Both the position numbers and the translations under genes were made by a program. Below, in pieces: positions 54,522 through 64,000 of a stretch of 64,000 nucleotides of DNA (its first letter is position 1; the number at the start of each line of letters is the position of its first letter). Source of the DNA: Fredericiella sp963839515 (GTDB lineage: Bacteria; Chloroflexota; Anaerolineae; Caldilineales; Caldilineaceae); the NCBI GenBank assembly GCA_963839515.1, contig CAWIVN010000030.1:186001-250000 (forward strand). The letters are read 5' to 3'. The notes beneath the pieces were generated by a model. The model had not been told where the DNA came from, made no database searches, and worked only from the letters and a program-made list of their open reading frames with translations.

Positions 54522-55236
54522 CTTCCGGCTCCTTGGTATGGTTTACGCCCTGCGGGTCGCTGCGGGTGAACAGCGACCAAATTAGCATGATGTGCTGCTG
54601 AATCAACGGCGTGACCTGCTCGACATCATGGTTGCGCAAGGCAGCCACGATGGGGTCGTGCGTATCGGCCACGGCGGTAACGCTTCCAAAATAGTCGCGG
54701 TGGGTGCGCACCACGAAACGCTGAATCTGGCTGTACAGTGGGTCCCAGGCGCGCAGCAACGTGGCATTGCCCGACCACCTGCAGATCAGGCGATGAAACT
54801 CCATGTCGTATACCGTCAGCCCCAGCATGTCCTCACGCCCCCCCTCCTCCCGCATTAAGTCGGTCAGATGGGCAAGCTGGTCGCACTGCTCTTGGGTGAT
54901 GCACTCGACGGTATGGCGGATGGCAAACCCTTCGATTACACTGCGGATCGAAAAGAGTTCGTACATCTCGTCGAGCTCCAATGCCGTGACAAAGGTGGCA
55001 CTGTGTGACTGGCGCTGCACCAGTCCTTCGCGTTCGAGGCGCTGCAGCGCCTCACGCACAGGGCCTTGGCTTGTACCCATCTGGCGAGCAATGTCCAGCT
55101 CGACAATGCGCGAACCCGGCGCGAGCTCGCCACTCACGATGTTACGCCGCAGCCGCTCGTACACCTGGTCGGCTAGCGAACGAACGGGGCGGCTGGAATG
55201 CCGGGCGAATTGGCGGTTTGGTTGCCCGCTTGTCAT
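54496..55236 (-). CDS. GntR-family regulator, FCD (FadR) type
   Basis: A 246-aa repressor-type regulator. Winged HTH (about 18-85: LADQVYERLRRNIVSGELAP, ELDIARQMGTSQGPVREALQ, LEREGLVQ) and an all-helical FCD ligand domain (about 95-225) with the metal ligands Asp and His in YDMEFHRLIC and His in TRSTAVADTHDPI-like ADTHDPIVAAL. FCD proteins sense organic acids or sugar acids. It lies between the hydrolase gene and the permease gene and is the only regulator in the catabolic locus, so it probably controls it. Confidence 0.92.
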   Translation of the reverse strand: MTSGQPNRQFARHSSRPVRSLADQVYERLRRNIVSGELAPGSRIVELDIARQMGTSQGPVREALQRLEREGLVQRQSHSATFVTALELDEMYELFSIRSVIEGFAIRHTVECITQEQCDQLAHLTDLMREEGGREDMLGLTVYDMEFHRLICRWSGNATLLRAWDPLYSQIQRFVVRTHRDYFGSVTAVADTHDPIVAALRNHDVEQVTPLIQQHIMLIWSLFTRSDPQGVNHTKEPEDATNASNP

Positions 55237-55258
55237 GGTACAAACCTGGCTTTCCCGC

Positions 55259-57751
<2,493 letters not shown>

Positions 57752-57790
57752 AGGTTGAGTGCTTTCTGGCGCTTGGCCTGAGCCGTAACA

Positions 57791-58690
57791 CTAGCCCTTG
57801 ACGGCGCCGAGCGCGATGTTGTTGAGCAATTGATTGCGTCCGGCAATAAAGATCAGGATGATCGGCAGTGTGGCCAAGAACGACCCGGCCAGGATCATGC
57901 CGTATTCGATTTTGTACAGGCCGACCAGTGTGGCCAGGCCCACAGGATAGGTAAACATCTCGTTGCTGCGCAGTACGATCAGCGGCCACAGATAATCGTT
58001 CCACGACCCCAGGAACACCAGCACCGCCAGCACGGACAGCGCCCCGCGCACAAGCGGCAGGCCGATGCGCCAGAAGATGCCCCAGTCCGACGCACCGTCA
58101 ATACGTGCCGCGTCAAGCAGTTCATTGGGAACCGCCAGCATGGTCTGGCGCATAAAGAACGCACCAAAAGCGCTCACTGCGCCCGGCAAAATGATAGCCA
58201 TGTAGTTGTCCAACCAGCCAATGCGCAGCATGGTCAGGAACAGCGGCACGAGCGTCACCTGGAACGGAAAGGTGAGCGTGGCCAACAGCACAAGCATCAG
58301 CACCCGCTTGCCCTTGAACTCATATTTGGCAAACCCCCAGCCGACCATCGACGCCACCAGCAGCGTTAGCAGCGTCTGCGAGGTAGCCACGAATAGGCTG
58401 TTGGCAAACTGGCGTACATAGGGAATCTCGCTGCCGTCCAGCAAACGCTGGTAATTCTGCAGCGTCGGCGACTTTGGCAGAAAGCTCAAAGGATAACTGA
58501 AGATTTCGGCGTTAAAGCGAAACGAGCCGGTGATCATGTAGACAAAAGGGGCTCCCACCAGGACCACGCAAACAACCAGCACCAGGTAGATCAACGTACG
58601 CTCGATCACCTTGGGCCAATAGATGCCGCGCTTAGGCATGACCGCCTTGTTCGCTTGCGTATTCGTCTGCGTCGTCGTTGCGCCGGCCAC
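57791..58690 (-). CDS. Carbohydrate ABC permease (MalG-type, CUT1)
   Basis: A 299-aa six-helix inner-membrane permease with an N-terminal helix after a short polar tail. The EAA loop is visible as ELLDAARIDGASDWGIFWRI, and the C-terminus ends NNIALGAVKG as in MalG proteins. It pairs with the adjacent MalF-like permease; the two ORFs are one base apart. Confidence 0.93.
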   Translation of the reverse strand: MAGATTTQTNTQANKAVMPKRGIYWPKVIERTLIYLVLVVCVVLVGAPFVYMITGSFRFNAEIFSYPLSFLPKSPTLQNYQRLLDGSEIPYVRQFANSLFVATSQTLLTLLVASMVGWGFAKYEFKGKRVLMLVLLATLTFPFQVTLVPLFLTMLRIGWLDNYMAIILPGAVSAFGAFFMRQTMLAVPNELLDAARIDGASDWGIFWRIGLPLVRGALSVLAVLVFLGSWNDYLWPLIVLRSNEMFTYPVGLATLVGLYKIEYGMILAGSFLATLPIILIFIAGRNQLLNNIALGAVKG

Positions 58691-58691
58691 G

Positions 58692-59576
58692 TCAGTCCTC
58701 CCGAAAGATGCCCATCACGCGCAGTTGAATCAACGTGAGGACCAAAATGATGATGGCGAGGGCATAGCCGATGGCAGAGGCGTAGCCGAATTTTAGGAAG
58801 CGAAAACCGGTCAGATAGAGATACATCGTCATAAACAGACCCGCGTTGTCCGGGCCGCCCTGCGCTCCCAGCAGGATGCTCGGTTCGGCAAACAGGTTGT
58901 ATGAGCCGATGATGGCAAAGGTCAGCACGAACACCATCACGGGACGCAGCAGCGGCAGGGTGATATAGCGAAAGACCTGCCAGCGGTTGGCCCCGTCGAT
59001 CATAGCCGCCTCGCGCACCTCCTCCGAGATATTCTGCAGCCCGGCCATAAAGTACAGGGCGTTGATGCCCGTGAACCGCCAGATACCCAGGATGATAATG
59101 GCGGGCATGATCCACTGGGTGTCCTGCAGCCAGCGCACGGCCGGCAGCCCAAGCGGCTTGAGGATGAAGTTGTTGATCAACCCATAGTCGGCGCTGAACA
59201 CCAACCCGAAGATAATGCCCACTACCACGCCGGAGGTGATGGTCGGTGAGAAGAAGAAGAGGCGAAAGAACTCGCGACCACGCAGATTGCGCATGAACAG
59301 CACCACGGCCAGCAGCAGCGCCAGCGGCACAATGCACAGGATGCTGCCAGCCGCATAATACGTCGTGTTGACCAGTGCCTTGCGAAACGTATTGTCGCTG
59401 AGCAGATCGGTGTAGTTCTCCAGCCCGACGAACTTCGGCTCGCTCCCAATTCCCACCTGCTGGAAGAAACTGAGATACAGTGCCCACAACACCGGATACA
59501 GGAAAAAAACGGCGTAGCCAATAAAGAACGGGCTGATGAACAGGTAAGGCGCCATGCGCCGCTGCCAGTTGGCCAT
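58692..59576 (-). CDS. Carbohydrate ABC permease (MalF-type, CUT1)
   Basis: A 294-aa six-helix permease (YLFISPFFIGYAVFFLYPVL start, GLENYTDLL loop) with EAA loop EEVREAAMIDGANRWQVFRY. It forms the channel with the next gene. The upstream gap to the binding-protein gene (112 nt) contains a perfect 16-bp hairpin. Confidence 0.93.
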   Translation of the reverse strand: MANWQRRMAPYLFISPFFIGYAVFFLYPVLWALYLSFFQQVGIGSEPKFVGLENYTDLLSDNTFRKALVNTTYYAAGSILCIVPLALLLAVVLFMRNLRGREFFRLFFFSPTITSGVVVGIIFGLVFSADYGLINNFILKPLGLPAVRWLQDTQWIMPAIIILGIWRFTGINALYFMAGLQNISEEVREAAMIDGANRWQVFRYITLPLLRPVMVFVLTFAIIGSYNLFAEPSILLGAQGGPDNAGLFMTMYLYLTGFRFLKFGYASAIGYALAIIILVLTLIQLRVMGIFRED

Positions 59577-59610
59577 AGCAACTCCTTCTAAACCATGATT
59601 TATGGGATTC

Positions 59611-59664
59611 CAGGATTACCTTGATTCAGAAGCATCGGCATGCCCACAAATCAAGGTAATCCTG
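59611..59664 (-). terminator. 16-bp perfect hairpin between the binding-protein and permease genes
   Basis: CAGGATTACCTTGATT (59611-59626) and its complement (59649-59664) around a 22-nt loop, 25 nt after the stop of the binding-protein gene. There is no long U tract, so it is likely a partial terminator or RNA-stabilising stem that raises binding-protein output over the permeases. AATCAAGGT recurs once more just past the stem. Confidence 0.6.
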
Positions 59665-59688
59665 AAATCAAGCGAATCAAGGTTCAGA

Positions 59689-61038
59689 CTACGATTCCTG
59701 CTCCATCGTCTTGCGCACGTCTTCGGAGATCTGGCGGAAGACATCCGCCGGCTGCGACTTGCCATCCCAGATGTTCTGCCACTCGGCGTCCAGCTTTGAC
59801 TGCAGTTCGGCGCGATAGGGGCTCTGGAACTGCGGCGGTACGCTGGGACCGACCTCGGCAAACAGTCCGCCCAGATCCTGGCCCGAGAAGTACTCGTCGG
59901 GTTTGTGCAGCCGCGGGTCGTCCATGGCGGGGATAAAGGGCGGGAAGAGGTTGGTCATCTCGTAGCGGCGCACATTCCCTTCCTCCGAGAGCATGCTGTG
60001 CTCCTGGAATTTCCAGGCCTCGTCCACATTCTTGCTGGTCTTGACGATGCAGTTGCCCGTACCACCCCAACAGCTCGTGCGCGTGCCGCCTGTTTCCCAG
60101 GCCGGCATTGCCACCGCTTTCCATTTGCCCGAAAGTTCCGGGGCATTGTCCTTGAAGAAGCCGGCATACCAGTCAGCGCCTACCTTTGACAACCACTTGC
60201 CTTCCTTGACAGCCGCCCACCAGTCGTTGCCGCCGGCAGTGCCGCCCGTCGGCGTGTCGGCGATGCCGTACTCGTCGCGCCAGGCCAGGATCTTATTCAT
60301 GGTGTCGATCGACTGATCGCTATCCAACGTCACGTTGCCGTCGGCGTCGAACCAGTCACTGCCGCGCTGGCGTAACATGGCGCCATGATCCTCAAACGAT
60401 ATCGCCTTTACCGTGTCGGTAGATACTTTCTTGGCTTCGCCGATGTAGTCTTCCCACGTTGCCACCTTGGTCATATCGACGCCGGCGCCCTCCCACACGT
60501 CTGCGCGATAGTAGAGCACCACCGGGGTCAAGGCATGCTCAATGCCGTAAATCTTGCCTCCATACGTATAGAGCGCCTGGCGGGCCGCTACCAGCTTGTC
60601 CATATATTCGCCTTCTTTGAGGCGATCCGTCAGGTCCACCAAGCCGGGGTCGCCGCCACCGCGCAGGAAACCGCCAAAGCGTCCCTGCTCGATGTCGGCC
60701 AGATCCGGCGCGCCCACACCACCGGACTGCAGCGCGATCTGCAGCTTGTCATGCATGTCGGCGTAGGCAATCTCGCTGACATTGAGTTCGAAGTTCGGGT
60801 TCACTTCCTCCTTGTATGTGGTCGCCATTTCCTGGAACCAGCGGGCATGGGTATTGACAAACGTCCATAGTTCCAGCGTGAGCGGCGTACCTGCAGGCGC
60901 CGCCGCCCCTTCACCGGCAGTGGCTGGTGCCGCCGCTGGAGGGGCGCAGGCGGCCACGGCAAGTGCGGCTCCCGTCATGCCCATAAACTTGAGCATATCG
61001 CGCCGCGACAATTGAGACGACTCATGGTGCTTCTGCAT
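59689..61038 (-). CDS. Sugar ABC substrate-binding lipoprotein (family 1), Tat-type signal
   Basis: A 449-aa receptor of the CUT1 importer. The N-terminus carries the twin-arginine motif SRRDMLK, a helix and a lipobox (LAVAACAPP), so it is exported folded and lipid-anchored. The body has ELWTFVNTHARWFQEMATTY, DLADIEQGRFGGFL, YYRADVWEGAGVDMTKVATW, and GGTRTSCWGGTGNCIVK, as in SBP_bac_1 proteins. AAGGAG lies before the ATG at 61038. It is the first gene of the leftward operon and divergent from the SDR gene. Confidence 0.92.
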   Translation of the reverse strand: MQKHHESSQLSRRDMLKFMGMTGAALAVAACAPPAAAPATAGEGAAAPAGTPLTLELWTFVNTHARWFQEMATTYKEEVNPNFELNVSEIAYADMHDKLQIALQSGGVGAPDLADIEQGRFGGFLRGGGDPGLVDLTDRLKEGEYMDKLVAARQALYTYGGKIYGIEHALTPVVLYYRADVWEGAGVDMTKVATWEDYIGEAKKVSTDTVKAISFEDHGAMLRQRGSDWFDADGNVTLDSDQSIDTMNKILAWRDEYGIADTPTGGTAGGNDWWAAVKEGKWLSKVGADWYAGFFKDNAPELSGKWKAVAMPAWETGGTRTSCWGGTGNCIVKTSKNVDEAWKFQEHSMLSEEGNVRRYEMTNLFPPFIPAMDDPRLHKPDEYFSGQDLGGLFAEVGPSVPPQFQSPYRAELQSKLDAEWQNIWDGKSQPADVFRQISEDVRKTMEQES

Positions 61039-61153
61039 GGTGCTCTCCTTGATGCTTTTCATTTGAACGGACACCGGGAAAACATAAAACGGCTATACAC
61101 GCAGTCAGGGGCATGGATAAATGCAAGCATAAAACCTGGCTTGACCCAAAATA

Positions 61154-61191
61154 TTATTGATTATTGATAATTGCGTGGCTTTGTGTATAAT
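61154..61191 (+). promoter_or_regulatory. Promoter and direct-repeat operator of the SDR operon
   Basis: TTGATA (61164-61169), 16 bp and a perfect TATAAT (61186-61191); predicted start near 61198. Overlapping the -35 is a tandem TTATTGA (61154-61160, 61161-61167) followed by TAATTG. The AT-rich block lies midway between the divergent binding-protein and SDR genes and is a candidate site for the GntR protein. Confidence 0.6.
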
Positions 61192-61248
61192 AGCTTCATT
61201 CCCAATGCTTGTCAATAGGCGGACAAACGATCTTCTGGAGAGGACCGG

Positions 61249-62040
61249 ATGCGCAGACTCCAAAATAAGACGGCGCTCGTTACCGGCGCCGCACGCGGCA
61301 TCGGCCGCGGTATTGCCCTCAAGTTCGCCGCCGAAGGCGCGCGCGTGGGTGTGATGGACCTCGACGAAACTGCTTGCCAGGAGGTGGTGGACGAGATCAG
61401 GACAGCAGGCGGCCATGCTGTCGCCCTGCGCGCCAACGTGGCAAACGAAGAAGATGTCGAGCATGCCGTCGCCAAGCTGCGCGATACGTATGGCCTGATC
61501 GGCGTGCTGGTCAACAATGCGGCGGTCATGCCCTCTGGCCGCCTGCACGAAACCGCCCCCGCCGATTTTGATCGCTGCATCGCCGTCAACCTGCGTGGGG
61601 CCTATCTTGTCAGCCGCGCCGTTATCCCGCAGATGATCGAACTGCGCAAGGGGAGCATCATTCACATGGCCAGCGTCACCGGCGTAATCGGCTTGCCGGG
61701 GCTGGCCGCTTACTCGGCAACCAAGGGCGCTCTCATCGCCCTGGCGCGCGCCATGTCGACCGACTATGCCCGCCTCGGCATCCGCGTCAACGCCGTCGCG
61801 CCCGGCACCATCGACTCGCCCATGCTGCACGACTTTATCGCCGCCCAATCGGCCCCCGACTATTACCGCCGTGCCTTCGACGAAATGCACCCCATCGGCC
61901 GCGTCGGTACGATCGACGAGGTCGCCAACGTCTTTCTCTTCCTGGCCTCGGATGAGTCGAGCTTCGTCACGGGGTCCAATTACCAGGTCGACGGCGGCAT
62001 CAGTGTCAAGGGCGAACAGCCGCAGGATAGTGTAGACTAA
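61249..62040 (+). CDS. Short-chain dehydrogenase/reductase (SDR, classical)
   Basis: A 263-aa NAD(P)-dependent oxidoreductase. Cofactor motif VTGAARGIGRG (about 10-20), structural NNAAVMPSG, catalytic Ser in HMASVTGV, Tyr and Lys in AYSATKGALIAL, and PGTIDSPM. Asp in MDLDE after the second strand favours NAD over NADP. The end SNYQVDGGISV is the usual SDR tail. GGAGAGG lies before the ATG. It begins a plus-strand operon with the MBL-fold and FAH-family genes and probably oxidises a sugar to its lactone. Confidence 0.93.
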   Translation: MRRLQNKTALVTGAARGIGRGIALKFAAEGARVGVMDLDETACQEVVDEIRTAGGHAVALRANVANEEDVEHAVAKLRDTYGLIGVLVNNAAVMPSGRLHETAPADFDRCIAVNLRGAYLVSRAVIPQMIELRKGSIIHMASVTGVIGLPGLAAYSATKGALIALARAMSTDYARLGIRVNAVAPGTIDSPMLHDFIAAQSAPDYYRRAFDEMHPIGRVGTIDEVANVFLFLASDESSFVTGSNYQVDGGISVKGEQPQDSVD

Positions 62041-62051
62041 GGACCAAACAC

Positions 62052-63014
62052 ATGGAGATTGCACCTGGCGTTCATCAAGTCCACTGCGCCTTTGGGACCA
62101 GACGCATGGTTTTTGTCTACCTGCTGGTCGGCGAAACGGCCTCCCTGCTGGTGGACACCGGCTGCGCCCACAACCCGGCGCAGGAGATCCTGCCCTATAT
62201 GGCATCGATCGGCTTCGACCCGCTGCAGTTGACCTACATCCTGATCACCCACTCCGACCTCGACCACCAGGGCGGTAATGCCGCCATGACGGCCGCCGCC
62301 CCGCAGGCCAGGCTGTTCTGCCATCGCTTTGACCGGCCCTGGATCGAAGACACCGAGGCCCTGATCGCCGGACGCTATTCACAGTTCGAAACCGACCACG
62401 GCATCGGCTATGGCGAAGCGGGCAAGGCGGGCATTCGCAACGACTGCCACAGCACGCCGGTAGACGTCACCTTGTTGGGCGGCGAACAGTTCCGGCTCGG
62501 CCCCACCTGGGAAGTCGAAGCCTTTCACACGCCCGGTCACACTTGGGGACATCTGGCCGTCTTTGACCCCCGCAGCGCCACGCTCGTCGCCGGCGAAGCC
62601 AGCATGTGGAATGCCATCCTCGACACCGATTGGCAGCCTGCCATGCCACCCACCTATTGTTATGTCGACACATACCTCACTACACAGGACCGGCTGCTCG
62701 CCATGCCCATCGACCAGCTGGCCTCGGCGCACTGGCCGATCCAGCGGGGGCCGGCCGTGCGTGAGTACGTCGCCGAAAGCCGCAACTATGTCCTGCACGT
62801 GGAGGCCGCCCTGCTCGCCTACGCCCGGTGCCACCCCAGCTTCACCCTGCGCGCTGTCGTCGACGAGTTGGGCCCTACACTGGGCCGTTGGCCGGACGCC
62901 ACCAACCAGGATTTCAGCTATGGCATGGCCGGCAACCTCGAAAGCCTCACCAAGCGCGGATTGCTGCGTACCGAACGCAATACAGCAGGCATCATCGAAT
63001 GGAGATTAGCATGA
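62052..63014 (+). CDS. Metallo-beta-lactamase-fold hydrolase
   Basis: A 320-aa hydrolase. Metal motif THSDLDHQGG (HxxxDH, about residues 75-82), third His in HTPGHTWGHLAV, Asp in a metal-bridging position, and the substrate region below. A C-terminal winged-helix-like part (AVVDELGPTLGRW ... GNLESLTKRGLLRTERN) is typical of the LACTB2/MBL subgroup. The ATG lies 11 nt after the SDR stop, and its stop overlaps the next ATG (ATGA). In this context it may open a sugar lactone. Confidence 0.88.
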   Translation: MEIAPGVHQVHCAFGTRRMVFVYLLVGETASLLVDTGCAHNPAQEILPYMASIGFDPLQLTYILITHSDLDHQGGNAAMTAAAPQARLFCHRFDRPWIEDTEALIAGRYSQFETDHGIGYGEAGKAGIRNDCHSTPVDVTLLGGEQFRLGPTWEVEAFHTPGHTWGHLAVFDPRSATLVAGEASMWNAILDTDWQPAMPPTYCYVDTYLTTQDRLLAMPIDQLASAHWPIQRGPAVREYVAESRNYVLHVEAALLAYARCHPSFTLRAVVDELGPTLGRWPDATNQDFSYGMAGNLESLTKRGLLRTERNTAGIIEWRLA

Positions 63015-63913
63015 ACGGCATTTCGCTTGTCCGCTTTTATCAGCCTGGCGCCGGCGCGCGCACGGGTGTCGAAATTGACGGCGTCGTGCATGACGTCACG
63101 TCTGCCATCGGCTCAGCCGGTGACTGGCTGCGATCCAGCGCCGGACGCGTGGCAGCCGCCATTGAGGAACTGCAAGGCGCTGCTTCAGCGGCAAGCGGTC
63201 ACATCGAAGCGGCAGCTTTAGAGCAGGCGCCTGCGCCTGACCGCGCCCATTGGCTGCCGCCCGTGGACAGCCAGGACGTCTGGGCTGCCGGCGTCACCTA
63301 TGAACGCAGCCGCGCTGCCCGCCAAGAAGAAGCTCAGGACGGCGGCGATGTGTACGCTCGTGTCTATACAGCCAAGCGTCCCGAGATCTTCTTCAAAGCC
63401 CAGGCGCCCTGGGTGGTGGGCGCGTACGACGCCGTAGGCATCCGCCGCGACGCCACCTGGAATGTGCCCGAGCCTGAACTCGCCCTGGTCGCCAACCCAG
63501 CCATGGAGATCGTCGGCTACACCATCGGCAACGACATGAGCAGCCGCGATATCGAAGGTGAGAATCCACTTTACCTGCCGCAGGCCAAGATTTACACCCG
63601 CTCCTGCGCCCTTGGCCCGCGTATCGTTCTGCAGCCCTTCCAGGACACCTGGCCGCAAGTCGCCATTCGCATCTGTATCGTGCGTGGCGAGGAAGAGGTG
63701 TTCGCCGGGAGCACGAGCACACGCCTGATCCGGCGGAGCCCCGCCGAACTGGTCGAAAACTTGGGCCGCTGTCTCGCCTTCCCCAATGGGGCCGTGCTGC
63801 TGACGGGTACCGGCGTCGTGCCGCCTGAAAGCTTTACCCTGGCCGCAGGCGACCGCATTACCATAACAATCGAGGGCGCAGGAGAACTCACTAACCACGT
63901 AATCACGATTTAG
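63011..63913 (+). CDS. Fumarylacetoacetate-hydrolase-family protein
   Basis: A 300-aa FAH-fold enzyme. GGAG lies 6 nt before the ATG at 63011, which overlaps the previous stop (ATGA). Visible features: VWAAGVTYERS, VPEPELALVANP (metal-ligand region), GNDMSSRDIEGENPLYLPQA, and LLTGTGVVPPESFTLAAGDR. Related enzymes cleave or hydrate 2-keto-3-deoxy acids and acylpyruvates; in sugar-acid operons they act on diketo-deoxy acids. The longer frame starting at 62828 is a shadow of the previous gene. Confidence 0.92.
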   Translation: MNGISLVRFYQPGAGARTGVEIDGVVHDVTSAIGSAGDWLRSSAGRVAAAIEELQGAASAASGHIEAAALEQAPAPDRAHWLPPVDSQDVWAAGVTYERSRAARQEEAQDGGDVYARVYTAKRPEIFFKAQAPWVVGAYDAVGIRRDATWNVPEPELALVANPAMEIVGYTIGNDMSSRDIEGENPLYLPQAKIYTRSCALGPRIVLQPFQDTWPQVAIRICIVRGEEEVFAGSTSTRLIRRSPAELVENLGRCLAFPNGAVLLTGTGVVPPESFTLAAGDRITITIEGAGELTNHVITI

Positions 63914-63954
63914 GCAGCCATTCAGCCAGCCATCCTAAGAAGCGAGGACGCCCT

Positions 63955-64000
63955 ATGAAAATCACGGCGATCGAATCCTTGACGTGGGCCGAGTATCCAC
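63955..64000 (+). CDS. Enolase-superfamily (mandelate racemase/muconate-lactonising type) protein, N-terminal start only
   Basis: The last 46 bases start ATGAAAATCACGGCG and encode MKITAIESLTWAEYP, the usual beginning of MR/MLE sugar-acid dehydratases. GAGGAC lies upstream. It is cut by the window edge. It follows the FAH gene by 41 nt on the same strand and would dehydrate an aldonic acid. Confidence 0.6.
   Translation, partial: MKITAIESLTWAEYP

Noticed and set aside
62828..63010. Upstream extension of the FAH-family protein
   Set aside because: This part lies inside the MBL-fold gene in another frame; the ATG at 63011 has GGAG and the ATGA overlap.

Overview
This 64-kb window is high-GC bacterial DNA. 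Chloroflexota (Anaerolineae/Caldilineae-like) is my best guess. That is an inference from gene style: extracellular proteins with long Pro/Thr-rich linkers, solute-binding lipoproteins, a nucleotide-cyclase/AAA/TPR giant and a two-domain sugar ATPase. No marker rRNA or tRNA gene is present.

Layout. 1-6.3 kb: an edge-truncated membrane protein, a small membrane protein, an exported trypsin/PDZ protease, a cytochrome P450, an SMP-30-type lactonase and a family-5 solute-binding protein. 6.3-12.4 kb: a short sensor-like membrane protein and a three-gene operon of membrane-anchored surface proteins, the largest 1222 aa. 12.5-25.5 kb: an orphan iron-type binding protein, an M20 peptidase, a class III CoA-transferase overlapping a 1430-aa cyclase/ATPase/TPR protein, a secreted HExxH protein, a Crp/Fnr regulator, a flavin reductase and two stand-alone receiver proteins. 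25.6-29.9 kb: a cytosolic trypsin/PDZ protease, an SCP-2/iron-alcohol-dehydrogenase pair and a YprB-like nuclease. 29.89-31.3 kb: a gene-less, compositionally bizarre stretch with a G18 run and 276 consecutive bases without T. 31.4-33.1 kb: recJ.

33.2-47.1 kb is a damaged segment. A deleted IS982-family copy (with terminal repeats) lies at 33.2-33.8 kb and a second IS982 end, in opposite orientation, at 43.5-43.7 kb. Between them are an alpha-carbonic anhydrase fragment, a broken SulP transporter, DUF2252, UPF0114, a TAXI-type binding protein, a K+ channel, small membrane proteins, a glycine-zipper protein and a MalT-like LuxR regulator. To the right are a truncated alpha/beta hydrolase and a subtilase with seven repeats. 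Nearly all of these carry single-base frameshifts, most repairable by restoring one base in a short C or G run. This points to sequence error at least as much as to gene decay. 12-bp-period TGAGGATATTT arrays occur in two intergenic regions of the segment.

47.3-64 kb is an intact carbohydrate catabolic locus. Ten minus-strand genes encode a MalEFG-like ABC importer, an 830-aa glycoside-hydrolase-like protein, a GntR regulator, an Rbs-like ABC importer, a DUF4380 protein and a URO-D methyltransferase fused to a corrinoid-binding module. Divergent plus-strand genes encode an SDR dehydrogenase, a metallo-beta-lactamase-fold hydrolase, an FAH-family hydrolase and the start of an enolase-superfamily enzyme. 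I infer oxidative breakdown of a sugar or sugar acid, possibly an O-methylated one. Several genes across the window have sigma70-like promoters only 6-9 nt from an ATG without a Shine-Dalgarno site, suggesting leaderless mRNAs.
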